Of a DNA stretch of 64,000 bases, positions 12,496-21,834 are shown piece by piece (the first letter of the stretch is position 1; each line of letters opens with the position of its first letter). Location of the stretch: the NCBI GenBank assembly GCA_005503085.1, contig SCOI01000001.1:372001-436000 (forward strand). The letters are read 5' to 3'. The notes beneath the pieces were generated by a model that searched no databases, was not told the origin of the DNA, and saw only the letters and a program-made list of their open reading frames with translations. The position numbers and the translations under genes were made by a program. The DNA comes from Burkholderiales bacterium C2. Lineage in GTDB: Bacteria; Pseudomonadota; Gammaproteobacteria; Burkholderiales; Burkholderiaceae_C.

Positions 12496-12652
12496 GTGGG
12501 AGACGGTCCAGGCCTGAGAAGCCAGGGCCCGCTGCCCTTCCCTCCGAACGCCAGTTCATCGAGGGCGGCGATGTCTACAACCTAACCCGCAAGCCCGTCT
12601 TGCACCCACCGCGCCTGGACCAAACGCCTTGGTCGACGCACAGGAAACCAGA

Positions 12653-14362
12653 ATGTCCCAAACCCAAACCGCTTCCGGCATGGACTCCTTCGCAGCAATG
12701 TTCGAGGAGTCGCTGCAGAAGTCCGACATGCGCGCCGGCGAAGTGATCTCCGCTGAAGTCGTTCGCGTCGAGCACAGCTTCGTCGTCGTCAACGCAGGCC
12801 TGAAGTCCGAAGCCTACGTGCCTATCGAAGAGTTCAAGAACGACCAGGGCGAACTGGAAGTTCAAGTCGGTGACTTCGTGTCCGTCGCCATCGACGCCAT
12901 CGAAAACGGCTACGGCGACACCATCCTGTCGCGCGACAAGGCCAAGCGCCTGGCCTCGTGGCTGAGCCTGGAAACCGCACTGGAGTCGGGCGACTTCGTG
13001 ACCGGTACCGTGTCGGGCAAGGTCAAGGGCGGCCTGACCGTGCTGGTCAACGGCATCCGCGCCTTCCTGCCGGGCTCCCTGCTGGACACCCGTCCGGTCA
13101 AGGACATGAGCCCGTACGAAGGCAAGACCATGGAGTTCAAGGTCATCAAGCTGGACCGCAAGCGCAACAACGTCGTGTTGTCGCGCCGCGCTGTGGTCGA
13201 GGCTTCGATGGGCGAAGAGCGCGCCAAGCTGCTGGAAACCCTGTCCGAAGGCGCGATCGTCAACGGCGTGGTCAAGAACATCACCGAATACGGTGCCTTC
13301 GTGGACCTGGGCGGTATCGACGGCCTGCTGCACATCACCGACATGGCATGGCGCCGTGTCCGTCACCCGTCGGAAGTCGTGACGGTTGGCCAGGAACTGA
13401 CCGCCAAGGTCCTGAAGTTCGACGCCGAGAAGAACCGCGTCTCGCTGGGCCTGAAGCAGCTGGGCGATGACCCGTGGTTCGGCGTTGCTCGCCGCTACCC
13501 GACCAGCACCCGCCTGTTCGGCAAGGTTACCAACATCGCCGACTACGGCGCCTTCGTCGAGATCGAGCCGGGCATCGAAGGCTTGGTGCACGTCTCCGAA
13601 ATGGACTGGACCAACAAGAACGTCGCACCTTCGAAGATCGTCTCGCTGGGCGACGAGGTCGAAGTCATGGTGCTGGAGATCGACGAAGACAAGCGTCGCA
13701 TCTCGCTGGGCATGAAGCAGTGCAAGGCCAATCCTTGGGAAGAGTTCGCCGAGAACGTCAAGCGCGGCGACAAGGTCAAGGGCCCGGTCAAGTCGATCAC
13801 CGACTTCGGCGTGTTCGTCGGCCTGGCTCAAGGCATCGACGGCCTGGTGCACCTGTCCGACCTGTCCTGGGACGAGACCGGCGAAGCTGCCGTGCGCAAC
13901 TTCAAGAAGGGCCAGGAAGTCGAAGCCGTCGTGCTGGCCGTGGACGTCGAGCGCGAGCGCATCTCGCTGGGCATCAAGCAGCTGGACAGCGACCCCTTCA
14001 CCGCCTACACCACGGTCAATGACCGCGGCATGTCGGTGACCGGCAAGGTCAAGACGGTCGACGCGCGTGGCGCCGAGATCGAACTGGCCGATGGCGTGCT
14101 GGGTTATCTGCGCGCTTCGGAAATCTCCCGCGATCGCGTGGAGGACGCCCGCAACGTGCTGAAGGAAGGCGACGAAGTCACCTCCATCGTCGTCAACATC
14201 GACCGCAAGACCCGCAACATCCAGCTGTCGATCAAGGCCAAGGACAATGCAGACAGCCAAGAGGCGATGCAGCGTCTGTCCGCCACGTCCGAGCGTGAGA
14301 ACGCCGGCACGACCAGCCTGGGCGCTCTGCTGCGCGCCAAGCTGGACAATCAAGGCAACTAA
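12653..14362 (+). CDS. rpsA: 30S ribosomal protein S1
   Basis: S1 binds mRNA and helps start translation on the small ribosomal subunit. The 569-residue protein contains six S1 (OB-fold) repeats, recognisable by recurring [18 protein letters not shown] and [18 protein letters not shown] type segments and by RISLG(M/I)KQ ends. The first two repeats bind the ribosome in the family; the rest bind RNA. The start is the ATG at 12653, with CAGGAAA as ribosome-binding site. A leader of about 157 bases separates it from the aroA-cmk stop and may contain its own promoter or autoregulatory element, but I see no clear hairpin there. Length is slightly above that of E. coli S1. Confidence 0.98.
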   Translation: MSQTQTASGMDSFAAMFEESLQKSDMRAGEVISAEVVRVEHSFVVVNAGLKSEAYVPIEEFKNDQGELEVQVGDFVSVAIDAIENGYGDTILSRDKAKRLASWLSLETALESGDFVTGTVSGKVKGGLTVLVNGIRAFLPGSLLDTRPVKDMSPYEGKTMEFKVIKLDRKRNNVVLSRRAVVEASMGEERAKLLETLSEGAIVNGVVKNITEYGAFVDLGGIDGLLHITDMAWRRVRHPSEVVTVGQELTAKVLKFDAEKNRVSLGLKQLGDDPWFGVARRYPTSTRLFGKVTNIADYGAFVEIEPGIEGLVHVSEMDWTNKNVAPSKIVSLGDEVEVMVLEIDEDKRRISLGMKQCKANPWEEFAENVKRGDKVKGPVKSITDFGVFVGLAQGIDGLVHLSDLSWDETGEAAVRNFKKGQEVEAVVLAVDVERERISLGIKQLDSDPFTAYTTVNDRGMSVTGKVKTVDARGAEIELADGVLGYLRASEISRDRVEDARNVLKEGDEVTSIVVNIDRKTRNIQLSIKAKDNADSQEAMQRLSATSERENAGTTSLGALLRAKLDNQGN

Positions 14363-14417
14363 TCATTGCTCGCAAGGGCCCGGGCTCTGGTAGCCTAGGG
14401 CCTTGCCGGTGATGCCG

Positions 14418-14452
14418 CAGGCTCGCCACTCTTTCGAGGGCGAGCCTGTTTC
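14418..14452 (+). terminator. Hairpin terminator after rpsA
   Basis: CAGGCTCGCC (14418-14427) pairs perfectly with GGCGAGCCTG (14439-14448) around an 11-base loop, followed by TTTC. The T run is short, so termination may be partial, allowing read-through into ihfB. Confidence 0.65.
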
Positions 14453-14479
14453 AATTCCAATCACAAGAATTTTCACGTC

Positions 14480-14800
14480 ATGACCCGATCCGATCTTGTT
14501 GCCCATCTGGCCGAGCGCTTTGGCCAGCTCACCCAGCGCGACACCGAGTTCGCGGTCAAGACCATTCTGGACGCGATGTCCGACGCGCTGGCCAAGGGCC
14601 ACCGCATCGAGATCCGCGGTTTCGGCAGCTTCTCGATCAACCGCCGCCCGCCCCGCATGGGCCGCAATCCGCGCAGCGGCGAGCAGGTGCTGATCCCCGA
14701 GAAGCTGGTGCCCCATTTCAAACCGGGCAAGGCCCTGCGCGAGTCGGTCGACGAACAGCTGCCGGTGCTCGACGACAAGGGCAGCGAGATTCACGCCTGA
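14480..14800 (+). CDS. ihfB: Integration host factor subunit beta
   Basis: IHF-beta pairs with IHF-alpha to bend DNA sharply at specific sites, organising the nucleoid and assisting regulation and recombination. The 106-residue protein starts [17 protein letters not shown]. The DNA-binding arm shows as [22 protein letters not shown] (about 47-68), with the Pro that intercalates into DNA in GRNPRSG. A C-terminal extension of about a dozen residues goes beyond the usual length of 94-100. It lies just after rpsA, as in E. coli, and before lapA and lapB. Confidence 0.96.
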   Translation: MTRSDLVAHLAERFGQLTQRDTEFAVKTILDAMSDALAKGHRIEIRGFGSFSINRRPPRMGRNPRSGEQVLIPEKLVPHFKPGKALRESVDEQLPVLDDKGSEIHA

Positions 14801-14832
14801 GCGCCACGAGCGCCGCCCTAGAATCCGTCCCG

Positions 14833-15135
14833 ATGCGTACCTTCGTCTGGCTCTTCCGGGCCTTCATCTTCTTCGCCCTCTTCGCCTTCGCGCTGAACAA
14901 CAGCCAGGAGGCCACCGTGCGCTGGTTCTTCGGCCACGAGTGGCGCGCACCGATGGTCATCATCGTGCTGCTGGCCTTCGGCTGCGGCGCCGCTTTAGGC
15001 GTGCTGGCCATGGTGCCGGCCTGGTGGAAGCACCGCCGCGTCGCACAGCGCGGCGGCGACATCGCACCGACCGTTTCCGACGCTCCCACGTCCACCGAAG
15101 TTCAGACCCCCAGCGGCGTGCGCGATGGACTTTGA
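14833..15135 (+). CDS. lapA: LapA-like inner membrane protein (DUF1049)
   Basis: LapA partners with LapB in adjusting lipopolysaccharide synthesis in the inner membrane. The 100-residue protein has two membrane helices (about 7-21 and 40-62) joined by a short loop containing NNSQEATVRWFFG, the signature of the family, and a basic then acidic cytoplasmic tail. Its end overlaps the lapB start by 11 bases, so the two are translated together. In E. coli the corresponding genes also sit side by side. Confidence 0.88.
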   Translation: MRTFVWLFRAFIFFALFAFALNNSQEATVRWFFGHEWRAPMVIIVLLAFGCGAALGVLAMVPAWWKHRRVAQRGGDIAPTVSDAPTSTEVQTPSGVRDGL

Positions 15136-16273
15136 TCTGCGCTGGCTGCTGTTCGCGCTGCCGGTGGCCTTCGGCCTCGGCTGGCTGGCCTCCAAGCTCG
15201 ATGCGCGGCAGTGGAAGCGCGAGCAGCGCGATGCCCCCAAGGCCTACTTCAAGGGCCTGAATCTGCTGCTCAACGAGCAGCAGGACAAGGCCATCGACGC
15301 CTTCATCGAGGCGGTGCAGAACGATCCCGACACCTCCGAGCTGCACTTCGCGCTGGGCAATCTGTTCCGCCGCCGCGGCGAGTACGAGCGCGCGGTGCGG
15401 GTGCACCAACATCTGCTGCAGCGCGGCGACCTGCCGCGCGCCGAGCGCGACCGCGCCCAGCATGCGCTGGCCCAGGACTTCTTCAAGGCCGGCTTGTTCG
15501 ACCGTGCCGAGGAGGCTTTTGCCGCGCTGCGCGGCACCGCCTTCGAAACCGAGGCCGAGCTGGCCCTGCTGTCGCTGTACGAGCGCTCGCGCGAATGGCG
15601 CAAGGCCGCCGAGGTGGCCCGCCATCTGGAGCAAGGCGGCACCGCCTCGTTCGCGGCCCGCATCGCCAACTATCTCTGCGAGCAGGCGCTGGAAGCCCAG
15701 GCCCGCAACGAGCACGGCGAGGCGCAGGAGCTGCTGGCCCAGGCCCGCAAGACCGCGCCGCAGGCCGCCCGCGCCCATGTGCTGGCCGGCCAGATGCTGG
15801 CCCGGCGCGGTCAGCCCGAGCAGGCCATGGCCGCCTATGCCCAGTTGCTGAGCGCCAAGCCCGAGGCCTTCAATCTGGTGGCCGGCGACTATGCGGACGC
15901 CGCCCTGGCCATCGGCGCGACCGAGCCGGCGCTGGCCACGCTGCTGGCCCAGTACCAGCGCGCGCCCGGCATGCATCTGCTGCTGGCCATCGCCAAGCTG
16001 GAGCCGGCCGCCGCCGCCCAGCGCCAGCGCCTGGTGACCCATCTGCGCGCCGAGCCCAGCCTCAGCGCCGCCCGCATGCTGCTGACCCAGAGCAAGGCCC
16101 AGCTCAGCGAGGAGGAAGCTCCGCTGATGGCCGCCGCGCTGGACCGCGCCAGCCGGCCGCTGCAGCGCTATCGCTGCGCCGCCTGCGGCTTCGAGGCCCA
16201 GCACTATTTCTGGCAATGCCCGGGCTGCCTGAACTGGGACACCTACCCGCCACGCCACGTGGAAGAACTCTAA
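15125..16273 (+). CDS. lapB: Lipopolysaccharide assembly protein LapB
   Basis: LapB is a membrane-anchored tetratricopeptide protein that in E. coli regulates turnover of LpxC through FtsH and so balances lipopolysaccharide against phospholipid. The 382-residue protein has one N-terminal membrane helix (about 6-20), TPR repeats through about residue 340, and a C-terminal rubredoxin-type metal site: CAAC then CPGC, two Cys-x-x-Cys pairs near residues 350 and 367. Length matches the E. coli protein. The start overlaps lapA. The next gene, a glycosyltransferase, begins eight bases later, linking lipid A control to the glycan cluster. Confidence 0.94.
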   Translation: MDFDLRWLLFALPVAFGLGWLASKLDARQWKREQRDAPKAYFKGLNLLLNEQQDKAIDAFIEAVQNDPDTSELHFALGNLFRRRGEYERAVRVHQHLLQRGDLPRAERDRAQHALAQDFFKAGLFDRAEEAFAALRGTAFETEAELALLSLYERSREWRKAAEVARHLEQGGTASFAARIANYLCEQALEAQARNEHGEAQELLAQARKTAPQAARAHVLAGQMLARRGQPEQAMAAYAQLLSAKPEAFNLVAGDYADAALAIGATEPALATLLAQYQRAPGMHLLLAIAKLEPAAAAQRQRLVTHLRAEPSLSAARMLLTQSKAQLSEEEAPLMAAALDRASRPLQRYRCAACGFEAQHYFWQCPGCLNWDTYPPRHVEEL

Positions 16274-16280
16274 AGACACC

Positions 16281-17012
16281 ATGGCGAGCGACCGCGTCAT
16301 CCTCTGCATGAAATGGGGCAGCAAGTACGGCCCCGAGTACGTCAACCGTCTGTATGCGATGGTGCGCCGCCATCTGCGCGGCGAGTTCCGTTTCGTCTGC
16401 CTGACCGACCGCAGCGAGGGCATCCGCGCCGAGGTCCAGTGCCTGCCCATCCCCGACCTGGCCCTGCCGCCCGGCATTCCCGAGCGCGGCTGGACCAAGC
16501 TGACCACCTTCGAGGCGGATCTGCACGGCCTCAAGGGCACGGCGCTGTTCCTCGATCTCGATGTCGTCATCGTCGACGACATCACGCCCTTCTTCGAGGT
16601 GCCCGGCGAGTTCCTGATCATCCATGACTGGAAACGCCCCTGGCGCATCACCGGCAACTCCTCGGTGTATCGCTTCACGCTCGGTGCGCATGCCGATGTG
16701 CTGGCCAAGTTCCGCCGCGAGTTCGAGAGCATCCGCGCCGAGGTGCGCAACGAGCAGGCCTATCTCTCCAACGAGATGCAGGCCAAGGGCTTGCTGACCT
16801 ACTGGGACGCGGCCTGGTGCGCCAGCTACAAATACCACTGCATCCCGCGCTGGCCCAGCAATTACTGGCGCGCACCCATGGTTCCCAAGGGCGCCCGCAT
16901 CCTGATCTTCCACGGCGTGATGAACCCGCCCGACGCGCTGGCCGGCCGCAGCAACGGCAACTGGCGCCGCGCCAAGCCGGCGCCCTGGATCGCGGATCAC
17001 TGGCGCGAATGA
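16281..17012 (+). CDS. Putative GT-A fold glycosyltransferase
   Basis: A 243-residue cytosolic protein that looks like a nucleotide-sugar-dependent glycosyltransferase. A DxD-type motif lies in ALFLDLDVVIVDD (about residues 92-104), the expected metal and nucleotide-sugar site, preceded by TKLTTFEADL. Near the end, IFHGVMNPPDAL resembles the acceptor-side HG motif of GT8-like enzymes. There is no membrane segment. It starts eight bases after lapB and overlaps the following GT4 gene by four bases (ATGA), so it belongs to the glycan cluster. Sugar and acceptor cannot be told from the sequence, and family placement is tentative. Confidence 0.75.
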   Translation: MASDRVILCMKWGSKYGPEYVNRLYAMVRRHLRGEFRFVCLTDRSEGIRAEVQCLPIPDLALPPGIPERGWTKLTTFEADLHGLKGTALFLDLDVVIVDDITPFFEVPGEFLIIHDWKRPWRITGNSSVYRFTLGAHADVLAKFRREFESIRAEVRNEQAYLSNEMQAKGLLTYWDAAWCASYKYHCIPRWPSNYWRAPMVPKGARILIFHGVMNPPDALAGRSNGNWRRAKPAPWIADHWRE

Positions 17013-18112
17013 GCCCGCCACCCAAGGTTCTGCACTTCGTCACCGGCGGCTTCTCCGGCGCCACCCAGGTGGCACTCGACCTGGTGCGGGCGGCCCAGGC
17101 CAGCGGCCGCAGCCAGCCCCTGCTGGTGCTGCGCAAAAAGCGCCAGACCGACCCGCAGCGCATCGCCATGCTGCAGCAGCAAGGCCTGCCGATCGAACTC
17201 GTGCCGGGCTGGAGCCATGCGGCCACGATCTGGCGCCTGCAGCAGCTCTGCCGGCGCTTCCGTCCCGATGTGCTGGTCGCCCACGGCTTCCCCGAGCACC
17301 TGCTGGGGCGCTGGGCCGGGCTGCTGGCGGGCGTGCCTCATCTGGTGCATGTCGAGCACAACTCGCGCGAGCGCTACAGCCGCTGGCGCCTGCTGCAAGC
17401 CCGCTGGCTGGCGCGGCGCAGCGATGCCATCGTCGCTTGCTCGGAGGGGGTGCGGCACAGCCTGCTGGCGCTGGGCATGCCCATCGACAAGACCCTGGCG
17501 ATCTCGAATGGCATACGGCTGGAACCGTTTGCCGACGCCGAGCGCCATCCCTATGCCCGGCGCGTGCCGGGTCTGGTGATGGCCGCCCGATTTGCCGGCC
17601 AGAAGGACCACGCCACCCTGCTGCAGGCCCTGGCCCTGCTGCGCGAGCAAGGCCTCAGGCCACCGCTGCTGCTGGCCGGCGGCGGCGGCGAGCGGCATCT
17701 GCGCGCCGCCCGGGCGCTGACGCAAAGCCTGGGCCTGCAGCAGCAGGTGCAGTTCCTCGGCTTCCAAGCCGGGCTGCCCGAGCTGCTGATGCAGCACCAG
17801 ATCGCGGTGCTCTCCACCCACTACGAGGGCATGCCCCTGTCCCTGGTCGAGGGCATGGCGGCCGGCTGCGCCGTGATCGGCACGGCCGTACCGGGCGTGC
17901 AGGAATTGCTGCGCGACGGCGACACCGGCCGCCTGGTGCCGCATCGCGATGCCCGAGCCCTGGCCGATGTGCTGGCCGAGTTGCTGCGCGAGCCCCAGGC
18001 CGCCGCCGCGCTGGCCGAACGCGGCCGCCATGCCGCCTTGGCCGAGCACAGCCTCGCCGGCATGACAAATCAATACGAAGACCTGTTCACCCGACTGGCC
18101 CGCAAGCAATGA
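17009..18112 (+). CDS. GT4-family glycosyltransferase
   Basis: A 367-residue GT-B fold glycosyltransferase. The N-terminal domain opens KVLHFVTGGFSGATQVALDL, with the Gly-rich loop that receives the acceptor. The C-terminal domain carries the EX7E-type retaining motif: Glu273 and Glu281 in HYEGMPLSLVEGMAAG, preceded by LLAGGGGER. These features fit GT4 enzymes that add hexoses to lipopolysaccharide core or O-antigen. The ATG at 17009 overlaps the previous stop (ATGA), and its own stop overlaps the next start in the same way, indicating translational coupling across the cluster. Confidence 0.9.
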   Translation: MSPPPKVLHFVTGGFSGATQVALDLVRAAQASGRSQPLLVLRKKRQTDPQRIAMLQQQGLPIELVPGWSHAATIWRLQQLCRRFRPDVLVAHGFPEHLLGRWAGLLAGVPHLVHVEHNSRERYSRWRLLQARWLARRSDAIVACSEGVRHSLLALGMPIDKTLAISNGIRLEPFADAERHPYARRVPGLVMAARFAGQKDHATLLQALALLREQGLRPPLLLAGGGGERHLRAARALTQSLGLQQQVQFLGFQAGLPELLMQHQIAVLSTHYEGMPLSLVEGMAAGCAVIGTAVPGVQELLRDGDTGRLVPHRDARALADVLAELLREPQAAAALAERGRHAALAEHSLAGMTNQYEDLFTRLARKQ

Positions 18113-18879
18113 GCTGCCCTGTTTATCTGATCAATCTGCCCCGCGACACACGCAGGCTGGCCGTGATGCAAGCCCAGCTGCAGCGCCTGGCGCTGCCCTT
18201 CGAGGTCACGCCGGCCGTCTACGGTCGGGACCTGTCCGCCGAAGAGCGGGCCAGGCTGTACAGCCCGGCACTCAACCGCGCCCGCTTCCACCAGGCCATG
18301 GCGCCCGGCGAGATCGGTTGCTACGCCAGCCATCTGCAGGTCTGGCAGCGCCTGGTGGACAGCGGCGCGCCCCATGCGCTGGTGCTGGAGGACGATGCCG
18401 AGCTGCGCCCGGAGCTGCCTGCCGCGCTGCAAGCCGTGGCGGCCCTGCCGCCGCACTGGGACATGATCAAGCTGATCGGTCGCGAGCCCGAGTCGGTGCT
18501 GCAAAGCTGGCCCCTGCCGGGCTGTGCCGCCGAGCTGGTCCGCTACCAGCGCGCACCCAGCCTGACCTGTGCCTACCTGGTCAGCCGCGACGGTGCCCTG
18601 AAACTGCTGCGCAGCCGCCGGCCGTTCTTCCGGCCCATCGACGTCGACCTGCGCCACTGGTGGGAAGCGGATCTGCGCCTGTTCGGCCTCACACCCTACC
18701 CGGCCGGCCAGACCGACGAGGCCACCACCTCCAGCATAGGCGGCCGCGAGTTCGGCGCCTGGTGGTCGCGGCGCTGGCGCAAGGGTCGCACACAATGGCA
18801 CTACAGCCGCGGCAATACCCGCGCCAACCGGGCGCTGCAGGCGCTGCCGGATCCCTTTCCAGAATTGAACGCTCGCTGA
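18109..18879 (+). CDS. GT25-family (LPS biosynthesis) glycosyltransferase
   Basis: A 256-residue member of glycosyltransferase family 25, which includes lipooligosaccharide galactosyltransferases. The start CPVYLINLPRDTRRLAVM is the typical N-terminus, followed by GEIGCYASHLQVW (about 65-77) and ALVLEDDAEL (about 87-96), whose acidic pair is the proposed catalytic and metal-binding site. The C-terminus is basic (WWSRRWRKGRTQWHYSRG), which may bring the enzyme to the membrane surface. The ATG overlaps the GT4 stop by four bases. The glf gene begins 14 bases downstream. A galactose-type donor would fit the family and the neighbouring mutase, but this is inference. Confidence 0.9.
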   Translation: MSCPVYLINLPRDTRRLAVMQAQLQRLALPFEVTPAVYGRDLSAEERARLYSPALNRARFHQAMAPGEIGCYASHLQVWQRLVDSGAPHALVLEDDAELRPELPAALQAVAALPPHWDMIKLIGREPESVLQSWPLPGCAAELVRYQRAPSLTCAYLVSRDGALKLLRSRRPFFRPIDVDLRHWWEADLRLFGLTPYPAGQTDEATTSSIGGREFGAWWSRRWRKGRTQWHYSRGNTRANRALQALPDPFPELNAR

Positions 18880-18893
18880 AGCAAGAAGTTCCC

Positions 18894-19997
18894 ATGCCCA
18901 AGTTTGACTACCTGATCGTCGGCGCCGGCTTTGCCGGCTCGGTCTGTGCCCGCGTGCTGGCCGATGCCGGCAAGCGCGTGCGCCTGATCGACCAGCGCCC
19001 CCATATCGGCGGCAACGCCCACGACACCCGCGATGCCCAGGGCCTGCTGATTCATCCCTATGGCCCGCACATCTTCCACACCAACAGCAAGGCGGTGCTG
19101 GCCTGGTTGTCGCGCTTCACCGAGTGGCGCTTCTACGAGCACCGGGTGCTCGCCCAGGTGGAGCAGCAACTGCTGCCGATCCCGATCAACCGGACCACCA
19201 TCAACCGGCTCTATGGCCTGAGCCTGAGCGGCGACGAGGTACAGGCCTATCTGGACAGCGTGCGCGAACCGCGCGAACCGCTGCAGACCAGCGAGGACGT
19301 GGTGCTGAACTCGGTGGGCCGCGACCTGTGCGACAAGTTCTTCCGCGGCTATACCAGGAAGCAGTGGGGGCTGGACCTGGCCGAGCTGTCGGCCGGTGTC
19401 GCCGCCCGGATTCCGACCCGTTGCGACGACGATGACCGCTACTTCAGCGACACCTACCAGCTGATGCCCGCCCAGGGCTATACGGCGATGTTCGAGCGCA
19501 TGCTGGACCACCCGCTGATCAGCATCGAGCTGGCGACCGACTTCCGTCGCATCAAGGCCGACAGCGATGCCCAGCATCTGATCTACACCGGCCCGATCGA
19601 CGCCTACTTCGATCACTGCTACGGCCGCCTGCCCTACCGCAGCCTGCGCTTTGATCACCAGCACCTGCCCGATGTGGCACAGTTTCAGGAGGTCGGCACG
19701 GTCAACTACCCGAACGAGCACGACTACACCCGCATCACCGAGTTCAAGCATCTGACCGGTCAGCATGCTGCCGGCACCTCGATCGTGCGTGAGTATCCTC
19801 AGGCCGAGGGCGACCCCTTCTATCCGATCCCCAGGCCCGAGAACGAGACGCTCTACAAGCGCTACCAGGCCCTGGCCGATTCGCTGCCCAAGGTCAGCTT
19901 CGTCGGCCGCCTGGCCCAGTATCGCTACTACAACATGGACCAGATCGTTGCCGCCGCGCTGAAGACCGCAAACCAGCTGCTGGAGCCGCAGGCATGA
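18894..19997 (+). CDS. glf: UDP-galactopyranose mutase
   Basis: This FAD enzyme converts UDP-galactopyranose to UDP-galactofuranose, the donor for galactofuranose residues in surface polysaccharides. The 367-residue protein starts with a dinucleotide-binding fold, YLIVGAGFAGSVCARVLAD (Gly10, Gly12, Gly15), then RPHIGGNAHD, the family's FAD and substrate signature. HPYGPHIFHT (about 45-54), YTRKQWG and VGRLAQYRYYNMDQ near the end also match. Length is standard. The ATG at 18894 was chosen because it gives the exact family N-terminus. It predicts that the polysaccharide made by the cluster contains galactofuranose. Confidence 0.96.
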   Translation: MPKFDYLIVGAGFAGSVCARVLADAGKRVRLIDQRPHIGGNAHDTRDAQGLLIHPYGPHIFHTNSKAVLAWLSRFTEWRFYEHRVLAQVEQQLLPIPINRTTINRLYGLSLSGDEVQAYLDSVREPREPLQTSEDVVLNSVGRDLCDKFFRGYTRKQWGLDLAELSAGVAARIPTRCDDDDRYFSDTYQLMPAQGYTAMFERMLDHPLISIELATDFRRIKADSDAQHLIYTGPIDAYFDHCYGRLPYRSLRFDHQHLPDVAQFQEVGTVNYPNEHDYTRITEFKHLTGQHAAGTSIVREYPQAEGDPFYPIPRPENETLYKRYQALADSLPKVSFVGRLAQYRYYNMDQIVAAALKTANQLLEPQA

Positions 19998-20821
19998 GTG
20001 CGACGCCGCCCCTGCGCCGCAAGAATCTCGTCGTGCTGCGGGCCGGCGACGGCTCCCTGCACCCCGGCTGGATCGCCCAGCCCAACCGCGACTTCGACAT
20101 CTTCGTCAGCTACTACGGCAAGCAGCCCGGCCTGCACCAGGACAGCGCCGATTACTACGAGCACCGCCCTGGTCCCAAATGGCCCTGCATTGCCGAGCTG
20201 CTGCAAGCCCACCCGCAATTGCTGGAGCAATACGACGCCTTCTGGTTTCCCGATGACGACCTGGCCGCAGGCACCGAGACCTTGAACCGCATGTTCGCGC
20301 TGTTCCATGGCCATGCGCTGGCGCTGGCGCAGCCGGCCTTGACGGCCGACTCCTACTACAGCTGGAAGGCAGTGCTGCAAAACCCCGCCTACATCCTGCG
20401 CCATGTCGATTTTGTCGAGGTGATGGCGCCGCTGTTTGACCGGCATGCGCTGCGTGTCTGCCTGCCCACCTTCTCGCAAAGCCGCAGCGGCTGGGGCCTC
20501 GACTGGGTCTGGCCCAGCCTGGTCTCGCGCGGCCGCGACGCGGCCGTCGCCATCATCGACGCCACGCCGGTCAAGCACACCCGACCGCTGGGCGGCGATC
20601 TGTACAAGAACAACCCCGAGCTCAACCCCGCCCTGGACGAGGCCAAGCTGGTCAAGCTCTACGGCCTGGGGTCGCGGCGCAGCACGGCGCGCCTGGTGCT
20701 GCACAGCGTCGTCAGCCAGCAACGCCCCGACTGGCTGACCCGCTTGAGCCTGGCGCTGCGCCGTCTCAACGCGCAGCGCCGCTTCAAGCGCGCGCAAAGA
20801 AAAGCCGCGCCGACGGCATGA
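19994..20821 (+). CDS. DUF707 family protein, likely polysaccharide biosynthesis
   Basis: A 275-residue protein of the DUF707 type, found in polysaccharide gene clusters of bacteria and in plants. It opens with KNLVVLRAGDGSLHPGW, then FDIFVSYYG. YDAFWFPDDDLAAG (about 82-95) has an acidic DxD-like patch reminiscent of GT-A glycosyltransferases, and GWGLDWVWPSL lies near 165. There is no membrane segment. The start overlaps the glf stop and its stop overlaps the following GT2 start, both ATGA. A glycosyltransferase-like activity is plausible but unproven. Confidence 0.82.
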   Translation: MSATPPLRRKNLVVLRAGDGSLHPGWIAQPNRDFDIFVSYYGKQPGLHQDSADYYEHRPGPKWPCIAELLQAHPQLLEQYDAFWFPDDDLAAGTETLNRMFALFHGHALALAQPALTADSYYSWKAVLQNPAYILRHVDFVEVMAPLFDRHALRVCLPTFSQSRSGWGLDWVWPSLVSRGRDAAVAIIDATPVKHTRPLGGDLYKNNPELNPALDEAKLVKLYGLGSRRSTARLVLHSVVSQQRPDWLTRLSLALRRLNAQRRFKRAQRKAAPTA

Positions 20822-21834
20822 GCCCGCCCACCGAAGCCCGGCCCTGGCTGAGCCTGCTGATCCCGGTCTACAACGTCGAGGCCTGGCTGCGCGCCTGCCT
20901 GGCCTCGGTGCTGTCGCAGGCTGATGCCGGCGTCGAGATCCTGATGCTCGACGATGTCTCGACCGATGGCTCGGCCGCGCTGATGCAGACCCTGGCCGAG
21001 GAGAACCCGGGCCGGCTGACCCTGCTGCGCCACCAGCGCAACAGCGGCCTGAGCGCCGCGCGCAACACCCTGCTCGAAGCCAGCCGCGGCGAGTATCTGT
21101 GGTTCCTGGATTCCGACGACGAGCTGATGCCGGGCGCGATCGCGGACCTGGTGGCCATCGTGCAGGGCCATGCCCCCGACTTGGTGCTGTGCGACTTCCG
21201 GACCCTGCGCGAGCGCATGAAGCGCAAGCATGTCTGGCGCGGCGAGTTGCACCGCAGCAGCTTCGACGGCCCGGGCGACCGGCTGCTGAGCGACCGCTCG
21301 GCCCTGCTGCAAGGCCTGTTCGCGCTGGGTCAGCTGCACAGCTGGAGCAAAATCTCGCGACGCGCGCTGTGGGGCGATGATCTGCGCTTCCCCGTCGGCC
21401 GCTATTACGAAGACATGTACACCACCCCGGCCCTGGCGCTGCGCGCCACCAGCTATGTCTATGCGCCACGCGTCTGGGTCGGCTACCGCCAGCGCGGCGG
21501 CAGCATTCTCGCCACGCTGAGCCCCCGCAAGATCGACGACATGATGCAGGCCCTGGCCGGCCTGCCGGCCCGGCTGGACGCCCAGCAGCCGCCGATCGGC
21601 ACGGCAGCGCGTTTTGCGCTGGCGAACTATGCCGGACGCGGCTTCGTCAGCGCGGCCCGCTTCATGGCCCGCCATGCGGACGGGGCGGCGCTGGCGCGCT
21701 GTCTGCAGCAGTTCCAGGCCAACTCGCCGCTGAGCGCTGCGGCCCTGCTGCGCGCCTATCTGGCGCGCGGCTGGCTCTGGCGCGCCTGCCGGCTGCACTA
21801 CTGGCTGCGGCGTGCCGCGAAGGCCTCGACATGA
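20818..21834 (+). CDS. GT2-family glycosyltransferase
   Basis: A 338-residue GT-A fold glycosyltransferase. LLIPVYNVEAWLRACLASVL near residue 13 and DDVSTDGSA are the nucleotide-binding elements, and FLDSDDEL (about 99-106) is the DxD metal site. The C-terminal third is basic and rich in Arg/Ala/Leu, with a Trp/Arg-rich end (GWLWRACRLHYWLRRAAK) that may attach it to the inner membrane. It overlaps genes on both sides by four bases. Donor and acceptor are unknown; a role in the surface glycan made by this cluster is the straightforward reading. Confidence 0.9.
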   Translation: MSPPTEARPWLSLLIPVYNVEAWLRACLASVLSQADAGVEILMLDDVSTDGSAALMQTLAEENPGRLTLLRHQRNSGLSAARNTLLEASRGEYLWFLDSDDELMPGAIADLVAIVQGHAPDLVLCDFRTLRERMKRKHVWRGELHRSSFDGPGDRLLSDRSALLQGLFALGQLHSWSKISRRALWGDDLRFPVGRYYEDMYTTPALALRATSYVYAPRVWVGYRQRGGSILATLSPRKIDDMMQALAGLPARLDAQQPPIGTAARFALANYAGRGFVSAARFMARHADGAALARCLQQFQANSPLSAAALLRAYLARGWLWRACRLHYWLRRAAKAST